The translations under genes and the position numbers were made by a program. From assembly GCA_035272265.1 (NCBI GenBank), contig DATEQV010000140.1, positions 1 through 11,902 of the forward strand: 11,902 bases of DNA. Reading direction: 5' to 3'. Positions within the stretch are counted from its first letter, which is position 1. Each line of letters opens with the position of its first letter. Shown here one piece after another: positions 5,472-11,902 of the stretch. Origin of the DNA: Acidisphaera sp035272265. GTDB lineage: Bacteria; Pseudomonadota; Alphaproteobacteria; Acetobacterales; Acetobacteraceae. The notes beneath the pieces are model-generated. The model had not been told where the DNA came from and did not search any database. It saw only the letters and a list, made by a program, of their open reading frames with translations.

Positions 5472-6581
5472 TCAGCCCGTCTTGGGCGGCGGGAACTCGA
5501 CCACCTTGGCCCCGGTCTCGTCGGGCCGGACGCTGGCCCAGTCGGTTGCCACCAGGGCCGCCCGCATGTCCGCGAGCCCCTTCTCCCAGCGCTCCGTCAT
5601 CACCGCGCGGCCGAACTCGAAGTCCTTGGCGCCGCCCTGCGGCATCGCGGGCTCGTAGATCAGGTGCAGGATATCCAGCGACGACCGGCGTGCATGCCTC
5701 GCCAGTTCGTCCAGCGCCGGATGGTTCCGCTGCTCCCCGGGCACCGCGTCCAGCCCGGCGGCGATGCGTCGGCGCAAGCCGTGCGTCTGCGTGGCGATCC
5801 GCAGGCTGGTGCGGCTGCGGCTGGCGAAGCGGATGTCCTTCTCGCGCTCCACCACCTCGTCGATGTTCTCCGGCAGGCGGCCGCGCGGCGGAAACAGGTC
5901 CACCTGGAAGGCCAGCATGTCGGTGTCGGCCTTGTTGTCGATCACGTAGAGCAGCGGCGTGTTCGACACCAACCCGCCGTCCCAGAACGTCTGGCCCGCC
6001 ACCTCGACCGCCGACAGGCCCGGCGGCAGCGCCCCGCTGGCGGTGACCATCTCGGGCAGGAAACGTGGTTCGGTGCTGCTGTCGAAATACCGCAGCTCGG
6101 CGGTCGTCACGTCGACCGCCCCCACCGACAGCCGCGGCCCGCCGCGGCCGATCAGGTTGAAGTCCACCAGGTCCACCAGCGTCTGCCGCAGGTCGCTGGT
6201 GTCGTAGAAGCTGACGGGCGGCTTGCCGGTGAGCAGGAACTCGGCCGGCAGCCGCGGGCGGAAGAACCCGGGCTGGCCGAACAGCACGGCCGCGGCCGCA
6301 CTCGATTCCCGCAGCACGTATTGCCAGGCGGCGTTCGGGAGGTCGGGCAGCAGGGCGGTCGGCGCGGTCACCCGCTCCCAGAACGTGCGCAACGCGTCGA
6401 CCCGACGGCCGGGCGGATTGCCGGCGATCAGTGCGCCGTTGATCGCCCCGATGGACACGGCGGCGATCCAGTCGGGCTGGTATCCCGCCTCCTCCAGCGC
6501 CTGGTACGCACCGGCCTGATACGCGCCGAGGGCCCCGCCCCCCTGCAGCACCAGCGCAACCTGCTTGCCCTCGACCGTCAT
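5472..6581 (-). CDS. Patatin-like phospholipase (DUF3734 type)
   Basis: Patatin-like proteins are lipid acyl hydrolases with a Ser-Asp dyad. The 369-residue protein shows the oxyanion loop GGGALGAYQAG at 14-24, the nucleophile elbow AVSIGAINGALIAGNPP with Ser43, and WDGGLVSNTPL with Asp201 as the second dyad residue. The part after about 250 (REKDIRFASRSRT, then DILHLIYEP) matches the DUF3734 extension of cytoplasmic members. The elbow is AxSxG instead of GxSxG. ATG 6581 overlaps the TGA of the metal ATPase gene as ATGA, which implies translational coupling, and it starts directly before the conserved VALVLQGGGALG strand. A longer open frame to 6782 only runs antiparallel inside the ATPase gene. 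No signal peptide is seen, so the protein is probably cytoplasmic. Its place at the end of an SPFH/ATPase operon suggests a role in membrane lipid upkeep. Confidence 0.92.
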   Translation of the reverse strand: MTVEGKQVALVLQGGGALGAYQAGAYQALEEAGYQPDWIAAVSIGAINGALIAGNPPGRRVDALRTFWERVTAPTALLPDLPNAAWQYVLRESSAAAAVLFGQPGFFRPRLPAEFLLTGKPPVSFYDTSDLRQTLVDLVDFNLIGRGGPRLSVGAVDVTTAELRYFDSSTEPRFLPEMVTASGALPPGLSAVEVAGQTFWDGGLVSNTPLLYVIDNKADTDMLAFQVDLFPPRGRLPENIDEVVEREKDIRFASRSRTSLRIATQTHGLRRRIAAGLDAVPGEQRNHPALDELARHARRSSLDILHLIYEPAMPQGGAKDFEFGRAVMTERWEKGLADMRAALVATDWASVRPDETGAKVVEFPPPKTG

Positions 6582-8500
6582 GCGTGCGGCTCGCTTGTTC
6601 CCGTCTCGTCGAACGTCAGCAGACGTCCGGAATTCGCCACACCCATGAACGTCGAGACGTTGTGCAGCAAGGCCGCGACGATCGCACCCTGCGGCCCGAG
6701 CCCCCCAAGCGCTGCGAGCGTGACCAGCACCACCGTCCACCCCAGCCCGATCGCGACGTTCACATGGATCGTCCGCCGGCACCGGCGACTCAGCCGGATG
6801 GCGGTGGCCAACCGACGCAGGTCGCTGCTCATCAGCACCAGATCGGCCGAGGCGAGCGCGACGTCGGTGCCCGTGGCACCCATCGCGACGCCCACCGCCC
6901 CGGCCTTCAGCGCGAGGCTGTCATTGATCCCGTCGCCCACCACCATCGGATGCCAGCCCGCCCTCACGTCGGCGAGCACCCGGTCCATCTTCTGCTCCGG
7001 CAGCGCCTCGGCGACGATCTCGTCGATCCCCAGGCTCTCACCCACCCGTGTCGCGACCGTGGCACGATCCCCGGTCAGCAGCACCTGCCGCGCGAGCCCC
7101 AGCGTGCGCAGTTGCGCGAGCGCCCCCTCCGCCTCCGGCCGTGGCCCGTCGGCGAACAGCAGCCAGCCGAGGAACCGCCCGCCGAGCGCCACGCCCCCGA
7201 TCGGCCCGTCATGCGCAGGCGGCGGCGTGGCGGCGATGCCGAGCTTCTCGAACAACGCCGGACGGCCGAACGCGGCGTGTACGCCGTCGACCGTCCCGGT
7301 GACGCCGAGGCCCCCTGCCTCGCGCGCATCCTCGGCCGGTTGGGCGTGCGGGGCGGCGCGGAACGCCGCGCGGCTGACCGGATGGTTGCTGGCGGCACCA
7401 AGTGCGGCGGCGACGCGCAGTGCCGCGTCGGGGTCCGCCGCCTCGATGCGCACCAGCGCGAGCTGGCCGGTGGTCAGCGTCCCGGTCTTGTCGAAGATCA
7501 CCGCGCCGACATCGGCGAGGTTCTCCATGAACGCGGCCCCCTTGATGAGAATCCCATGCCGTGCCGCGACCGCAATCGCCGCGATCGACGTCGCGGGTGC
7601 GGCGAGCACCAGCGCGCACGGACACGCCGCGACCAGTACCGCGAGCGTCGCCGCAATATCCCCGGTCGCGAACCACGTGCCTCCCGCGATCATCAGCACC
7701 AGCGCGAGGTATTGCCCCGCATACCGCTCCAGCAGCCGCGTCACCGGCGGCTTCGCACGCTCGGCGGTCCGCATCAGCGCGATGATCCGCCCCAGCGTGG
7801 TCTCCGCGCCCACGCGAGTCACCTCGACCTCGAGGCGGCCATCCGTATCGATGGAACCGGCGAGCACCTGCGCGCCGTCGCTCACGTCCACCGGCACGCT
7901 CTCGCCGGTGAGCGACGCGACATCCATGCTCGCCGAGCCGTCGCGCACGATACCGTCCGCCGGCACGCGGTCGCCGGCCCTCAGCTCGATCAGGTCGCCC
8001 GCACGCAGCGCCGCCGTCGGCACCAGCTCCGCCACGCCGTCGCGCAGCCGCCTCGCCGTGGTCTCCGCCAGCCGCCCGAGCGCGCGGATCGCCTCGCGCG
8101 AGCCGAGCAGACTGCGCTCCTCCAGCACGTGGCCGATGATCATGACGATCGGCAGGATCGCCGCGGTGGTCAGGTCGCCGCTCGCCCAGGCGGCGATCAG
8201 CGCGAGCGCGATCAGCCGGTCGGTGATGCCGTGCAGGCTCGGGTGTCGCAGGCTCTGCCACGCCGCCGCCAGCACCGGCACGGCGACCAGAATGGCCGCG
8301 ACTCCCGCCACCAGCGACGCAAGCGCCGTCTGCTCCGGGAACGCCCACTCCCAGCCGAGAGCCACGACCAGCAGCCCGGCCGCCAGCATCGCCAGCGTGA
8401 GCTGCACCCGCAGCACCAGCCGTTCGAGCCGCGCGAGCGGCGCCTCGGCATGCGCCGCCGGCGCGGGTGCGAGGGTCGCGGCTTCGGCGGCAGCACTCAT
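6578..8500 (-). CDS. P1B-type heavy-metal translocating ATPase without an N-terminal metal-binding domain
   Basis: This inner-membrane pump uses ATP to move a soft metal ion out of the cytoplasm. The 640 residues carry every catalytic signature: TGES at 198-201 (actuator), CPC at 293-295 in the sixth helix, DKTGT at 337-341 with phosphorylated Asp337, the HP pair at 373-374 (SNHPVS), and GDGIND at 522-527. Helices cluster at about 28-80, 93-125, 258-310 and 575-628. The N-terminal tail is Ala/Pro-rich with no CxxC or HMA domain, so the protein is shorter than ZntA or CopA. In the last two helices the positions I align with ZntA Lys693 and Asp714 appear as Thr589 and Asn614 (LLHNVST). Copper-type YN and MxxSS motifs are not seen either, so the metal cannot be named. 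ATGA overlaps join it to the SPFH gene before it and the patatin-like gene after it. Confidence 0.93.
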   Translation of the reverse strand: MSAAAEAATLAPAPAAHAEAPLARLERLVLRVQLTLAMLAAGLLVVALGWEWAFPEQTALASLVAGVAAILVAVPVLAAAWQSLRHPSLHGITDRLIALALIAAWASGDLTTAAILPIVMIIGHVLEERSLLGSREAIRALGRLAETTARRLRDGVAELVPTAALRAGDLIELRAGDRVPADGIVRDGSASMDVASLTGESVPVDVSDGAQVLAGSIDTDGRLEVEVTRVGAETTLGRIIALMRTAERAKPPVTRLLERYAGQYLALVLMIAGGTWFATGDIAATLAVLVAACPCALVLAAPATSIAAIAVAARHGILIKGAAFMENLADVGAVIFDKTGTLTTGQLALVRIEAADPDAALRVAAALGAASNHPVSRAAFRAAPHAQPAEDAREAGGLGVTGTVDGVHAAFGRPALFEKLGIAATPPPAHDGPIGGVALGGRFLGWLLFADGPRPEAEGALAQLRTLGLARQVLLTGDRATVATRVGESLGIDEIVAEALPEQKMDRVLADVRAGWHPMVVGDGINDSLALKAGAVGVAMGATGTDVALASADLVLMSSDLRRLATAIRLSRRCRRTIHVNVAIGLGWTVVLVTLAALGGLGPQGAIVAALLHNVSTFMGVANSGRLLTFDETGTSEPHA

Positions 8501-9534
8501 TGCAGCGAGCCCGGCAGGATCACGCGCGTTCCGCCCCGCGCGTCCACCGCCGTCACCGCGCCCGCGCCTTTCAGGATGGCCACGATGCGGTCACGATACA
8601 GGCGCTCGATGAGCGCGGGCCGCGTGTCCGGCGGGTTGTCCGCGGCGAGGCTGGCGATCTCCGCCGTCTTCGCGTGCGCGTCGGCGATCTTCTCCGCCGC
8701 GGTCGCCTGCGCTGCCGCGACGATGCGGTCGCTCTCCTGCGCCGCGGCCTGCCGCGCCTGCTCCGCACCGGTGCGCGCCTGCGCGATGCCCTGCTCCGCC
8801 ATCTGCCCCGCGTTCAGCACCGCATCGAACGCAAGCTTCGCCGACGCCGGCAGGTACGCGGACACGTCGGCGCGCGTGACCTCGATGCCGAGTCCGGCAC
8901 CGCTCGCATCCAGCGCGCGCAGGCGGCGGTTGACCTCGGCCGCGAACGCCGCCCGCAGCGCCTCCCGCGCGGCCTGGGCGCGCGGGTCCGCCCGTTCCGG
9001 CCGTGCGACGACGAAATCGTCCAACGGACGCGCGGCGGCGATCGCGACCGCGGCGCCCTCGGCGGCGCGACGCAAGGCGGGTGCGATGTGCTGCTCGGCG
9101 AGCACATACGCGGCAGCATCGACGATGCGCCACGTCAGCGTCGCATCCAGCAGCACCACGCCGCCGTCGCCGGTCAGAAAGCTGCCGGCCGTCGCCGGCG
9201 CGTCCGACAGCGCGACGACGTTGCTCAGCCCGGGCGCTCCCGCCGTGTTCGCCGCGAGCCGCTGGCTCATCTGCTGCACCGGGCCAGGCACCAGCAGAAC
9301 CCGCTCGATCGGCCGCGGCCACGCGATCACGAGGCCCGATTGCTGCACGCGGTCGATCGCACCCAGCCGCATCACCACCGCCTGCATCTCGGGCGGCACC
9401 TGCCGGACGTTCATCGTCGCCCAGCCGAGCGCCAGCAGCACCGTCGCGATGCGCAACGCCACGAACCCCATGGCGACCGACTGCGCGACCGGCCCCGACA
9501 GCGCCCTGTCACCGCTTAACGGGGCGCCGCTCAT
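8497..9534 (-). CDS. SPFH/band-7 membrane protein, third in the operon (HflC/HflK-like)
   Basis: SPFH proteins assemble into large membrane rings or cages. The best known are HflK and HflC, which enclose the FtsH protease. This 345-residue protein has one membrane helix at about 18-40, then an SPFH domain beginning VPPEMQAVVMRLGAI and running to about 240. A long Ala/Gln/Glu-rich coiled coil follows (NAGQMAEQGIAQARTGAEQA). The C-terminal part, YRDRIVAILKGAG, resembles the end of the HflC/HflK coiled coil. It is more divergent than its two upstream neighbours, and the SPFH part has an Ala/Ser/Gly-rich insert near residues 94-115. ATG 9534 overlaps the TGA of the upstream hflC-like gene, and its own TGA overlaps the ATG of the ATPase. 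The tight coupling suggests the product works in one complex with them. Confidence 0.85.
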   Translation of the reverse strand: MSGAPLSGDRALSGPVAQSVAMGFVALRIATVLLALGWATMNVRQVPPEMQAVVMRLGAIDRVQQSGLVIAWPRPIERVLLVPGPVQQMSQRLAANTAGAPGLSNVVALSDAPATAGSFLTGDGGVVLLDATLTWRIVDAAAYVLAEQHIAPALRRAAEGAAVAIAAARPLDDFVVARPERADPRAQAAREALRAAFAAEVNRRLRALDASGAGLGIEVTRADVSAYLPASAKLAFDAVLNAGQMAEQGIAQARTGAEQARQAAAQESDRIVAAAQATAAEKIADAHAKTAEIASLAADNPPDTRPALIERLYRDRIVAILKGAGAVTAVDARGGTRVILPGSLQ

Positions 9535-10577
9535 TGGTGCGGCGCCTCGGGTGCCGCCTGCGCAAGCCCGGGCGGCGTGCCCGATTGAGGTGGACCTTGC
9601 ACGAGCAGGTTGAACGGCGCGGCATCAGCGCGCAGAAGGATGCGGGTGTTGCTGCCCACCACCTGCGCCAACGTGTCCAGCGACCGGAGCAGCAGATAGA
9701 GCCCCGGATCGCCGGCATACGCGCGGGCGTAGATGTCCGCCGCCTCGCGCCTTGCCTGCGCCTCGATGTCGGCGGCCCTGGTTTTCGCCTCGGCCACGGT
9801 CACGCGCTCGTCGCGTTGCGCATCGGCGCGGATCTCGGCGGCCTGCCGCGCGCCCTCCGCGGTCCGCTGCACGGCGACGGTCTCGCGCTCCGAGCGCATG
9901 CGGCCCACGGTCGCCGCGAGCGTGGTCTCCGGCAGGGTCAGGCGTTCGATGCCGATCTCGGCGACCGCGACGCCGTAGGTGGCGCGCAGCTGCGCCTCCA
10001 CCTGCTCGCGCAGCCGCGTCTCGAACTCCGACAGTTTCAGGCGCGAGGGATCGGTGTTCACCAGATCGGCAAGGTCGAAGTTGCTCGCCGTCACCTGCAA
10101 GGCGGAGCCCACGAAGCTGCGCAGCTGCCGCGCCGCCTCGTCCGGGTCGTTGCGCACCGCGCGCAGGAACTGGCGGATCGCCGCAGGGTCCTTCGGCACC
10201 GACCATGCCGCGTAGGCCTGCACCAGGATGCGCAGCCCGTCGCGCGTGCCGACATCCTGCAGCCCGGTGGACGTGGTGCGCAGCCGCAGGTCGACCGGGG
10301 TTGCGATCTGCACCGGCATCGGCGCCTTCCACGCCAGCCCCGGTTCGGTGATCACGCGCGTCACGGCGCCGAACTGCGTCACCACGATCGCCTCGCCCGC
10401 CGGCACCATCACGGCCGAGGCCGCCAGTCCTGCGCCGATCAGCAGCACGCTCGCGAGCGCCACGCGCAGCGCCATCCGCAGCCGCCCGCCCCCCGCGACG
10501 TCCTCATGCGTGTGGCCATGATCGTGGTGACCGCGATGGTCGTGGTCATCGTCGTCGTGCGAATGGATGTGCAGCAC
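9531..10577 (-). CDS. HflC-like SPFH protein with a His/Asp-rich N-terminal tail
   Basis: The 348-residue protein has three parts. Residues 1-26 hold ten His and seven Asp (core HSHDDDDHDHRGHHDHGHTH). A membrane helix spans about 36-58, and an SPFH domain then begins VPAGEAIVVTQFGAVTRVITEPGL. The end closely follows E. coli HflC: LPETTLAATVGRMRSERE, a long charged coiled coil, then YARAYAGDPGLYLLLRSLDTL. E. coli HflC has no such His tail and starts at the helix. HflC's N-terminus faces the cytoplasm, so the tail should lie on the cytoplasmic side and could bind Zn, Ni, Co or Cu ions. GTG 10577 is chosen because the next in-frame Met is at residue 35, after the tail. It starts three bases after the TAG of the upstream hflK-like gene. 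Confidence 0.9.
   Translation of the reverse strand: MLHIHSHDDDDHDHRGHHDHGHTHEDVAGGGRLRMALRVALASVLLIGAGLAASAVMVPAGEAIVVTQFGAVTRVITEPGLAWKAPMPVQIATPVDLRLRTTSTGLQDVGTRDGLRILVQAYAAWSVPKDPAAIRQFLRAVRNDPDEAARQLRSFVGSALQVTASNFDLADLVNTDPSRLKLSEFETRLREQVEAQLRATYGVAVAEIGIERLTLPETTLAATVGRMRSERETVAVQRTAEGARQAAEIRADAQRDERVTVAEAKTRAADIEAQARREAADIYARAYAGDPGLYLLLRSLDTLAQVVGSNTRILLRADAAPFNLLVQGPPQSGTPPGLAQAAPEAPHQ
10500..10577 (-). other. His/Asp-rich putative metal-binding tail (codons 1-26 of the HflC-like gene)
   Basis: This segment encodes ten His and seven Asp in the first 26 residues. The His spacing (H3, H5, H7, H12, H14, H17, H18, H20, H22, H24) resembles the His loops of CDF transporters and metal chaperones. 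It precedes the only membrane helix of the protein. Confidence 0.75.
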
Positions 10578-10580
10578 GCG

Positions 10581-11902
10581 CTAATCCGAACCCTGTGGAG
10601 CGGTGATGATGACGCCGGACGCGCCGGGTGGGCGAAGATCGAGCACTGGCGCGTCGGCCGGTGCGATGCGGCTGTCGATGAGTGTCGTTGGCACGCGCGA
10701 CAGCGCCGCCGCGAGCTTTTCGTAGTAGCGCTCCAGCACGAATACGGTGCGGCCCGCCGCGGCGCCGTCGCGGTCGGCCGCGAACAACGACGCATCGCTC
10801 CGCGCCCGCCCGATGGCCTCCGCCGCGATCGCCTGCGCCTTGGTGATCTCCTCGGTCGCGTATTGCCGCCCGGTCGCGCGCGTCGCCGCCGCACGCCCGC
10901 GCTCCGACGCCACCTGGGCTTGCGCGTTGATCTCGGCTGCCTGCACGGCGTGGTACGCCTCCGCCGCACCCGCCGGCGGATGGATCGCCTCGACCACGAC
11001 CGCGACGACCTCGATGCCGCTATGCGCCGCGTCGAGATCGGCCTGCACCGCGCCGCGCAGCATCGCGGCGAACCCGTCCTGCTTCTCGCCCAGCACCTCG
11101 TCGAGCGTGCGTCCCGCCAGCGCGCGTGCGACTGCACGGCTCGCCGCCGCACGCACCAGCGGCTCGGGATCGACCGTGCGATAGGCGGCGTCGAGCGCCG
11201 CCGCGTCGCTCAGGCCGACGCGCCACTGCACGCGCACGTCGGCGGCGACCGTCTGAAACGACTGCCGTCCGCCTGCCTCGCTCGCGATCAGGAACGCCGC
11301 CTCGCCCCGATGCTCCTCCTCCCAGAGCCGGTCGAGCCACGCCGGCGGCACCGCCTCAGCCGGGACGCGGTCCGCCGGTCCGAGTGTGGCGTCGGCGAGC
11401 GGCACCTCGTGCACCGCGCCGAACTCCACCACGCGGGTCTGCCCGAGCGGCCAGGGCAGGATCGCGTGCAGGCCCGGATGCAGCACGCGCACCGGCGCGC
11501 CGAACCGCTCGTACACGGCGCGCTGGTCGTAGCCGACGAGCGCGACCCCGCTCAGCCCCCACGACAGCACCAGCATGAACATCAGCAGCGGCAACGCCGC
11601 CGAACGGGCGTAAGCCAGCGCGAAGCTGCGCGAGAAGTCGATGCCGAACTGCGAGCGCACCGGCGCGGTCAGGCTGCGCTCGCGCACGCCCTCGGCGATC
11701 AGCCGCGCGAGCGACGACTGCACGGCGGCGGTTGCCGTGTCCGGCGCGGGCGGCGGCAGGAACGCCCGGGCGGCTGCGCGCAACGCCAGTTCCACCGCGA
11801 CCGCCCCCGCGATCAGCAGGCTCACGGCGATGGCGACGCGGCCGAAGCCGCCGGCGCCGAGCCCCGCCGCCACCTCGCCCACACCGGCAACGGTCGTCAG
11901 CA
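10581..11902 (-). CDS. HflK-like SPFH protein with extra membrane helices, 5' end outside the window
   Basis: The frame is open to the right edge: residues LTTVAG precede the GTG at 11882, so the true start is probably beyond the window. The stop is TAG at 10581-10583. Numbered from 11882, the visible part has a helix at about 15-38, a hydrophilic stretch with SLTAPVRSQFGIDFSRSFALAYAR at 70-93, and a second helix at about 94-117. An SPFH domain follows (YDQRAVYERFGAPVRVLHPGLHAILPWPLG), then a coiled coil from QAAEINAQAQVASERGRA to YYEKLAAALSRVPTTLIDSR, which matches the HflK end. E. coli HflK has a single helix before SPFH, so this is a polytopic variant. It is the first visible gene of a packed minus-strand operon, and the promoter is not in view. 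The product is expected to pair with the HflC-like protein. Confidence 0.88.
   Translation of the reverse strand, partial: LTTVAGVGEVAAGLGAGGFGRVAIAVSLLIAGAVAVELALRAAARAFLPPPAPDTATAAVQSSLARLIAEGVRERSLTAPVRSQFGIDFSRSFALAYARSAALPLLMFMLVLSWGLSGVALVGYDQRAVYERFGAPVRVLHPGLHAILPWPLGQTRVVEFGAVHEVPLADATLGPADRVPAEAVPPAWLDRLWEEEHRGEAAFLIASEAGGRQSFQTVAADVRVQWRVGLSDAAALDAAYRTVDPEPLVRAAASRAVARALAGRTLDEVLGEKQDGFAAMLRGAVQADLDAAHSGIEVVAVVVEAIHPPAGAAEAYHAVQAAEINAQAQVASERGRAAATRATGRQYATEEITKAQAIAAEAIGRARSDASLFAADRDGAAAGRTVFVLERYYEKLAAALSRVPTTLIDSRIAPADAPVLDLRPPGASGVIITAPQGSD

Noticed and set aside
6582..6782. Upstream extension of the patatin-like gene
   Set aside because: The extension lies inside the ATPase coding sequence. 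The patatin fold starts right after ATG 6581, which makes a normal ATGA overlap.
5454..8612. A 1052-codon open frame on the plus strand
   Set aside because: It runs antisense through the patatin-like and ATPase genes, and its Ser/Ala/Arg-rich sequence shows no domain.
6584..9613. A 1009-codon open frame on the plus strand opposite the ATPase and SPFH genes
   Set aside because: It is antisense to genes with clear family motifs. The composition (Arg, His, Pro and Ala-rich, no motifs) is what GC-rich antisense DNA gives.

Overview
The window comes from a very GC-rich bacterium. An alphaproteobacterium, most likely a sphingomonad, fits best. The reasons are the strong G/C bias at third codon positions, the scattered palindromic repeats of the GTCATTGCGAG...GAAGCAACCCAG type, and the mix of gene families (UdgX fused to DUF4130, DUF3734-type patatin, SufE). 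The assignment rests on family resemblance recalled from memory and was not searched.

Left part (1-2442). The window opens inside the 3' end of a VapC-like PIN-domain toxin gene. Eight bases later a 29-codon reading frame starts like the radical SAM partner protein of UdgX (TIGR03916 type) and stops almost at once. It looks like the collapsed remnant of that gene. Its TGA overlaps the apparent start (a CTG) of a DUF4130-UdgX gene. That gene keeps the UdgX motifs but seems to lack about 30 residues near the DUF4130 N-terminus. A palindromic repeat then separates it from a small convergent membrane-protein gene, and a second, different palindrome follows.

Middle part (2443-5470). A complete acyltransferase-3 family membrane protein is followed by a hairpin and half of a palindromic repeat. 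Next is an unrecognised Arg- and Pro-rich protein with a good Shine-Dalgarno sequence and a plausible sigma-70 promoter. A palindromic repeat of about 105 bp lies in frame inside this gene, and its 3' end runs antisense into sufE.

Right part (5472-11902, minus strand). This is a tightly packed operon entering from beyond the right edge. It reads: polytopic HflK-like SPFH protein (5' end missing), HflC-like SPFH protein with a His/Asp-rich N-terminal tail, a third SPFH protein, a P1B-type metal ATPase without its own N-terminal metal-binding domain, and a patatin-like phospholipase. The first junction is 3 bases and the next three are ATGA overlaps. sufE follows on the same strand after a gap of about 44 bases. 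The layout suggests a membrane complex in which SPFH scaffolds serve a metal pump, with the His-rich tail possibly acting in trans as the pump's metal-binding domain. This is the most interesting system in the window. The grouping is seen directly, but the function is inferred.
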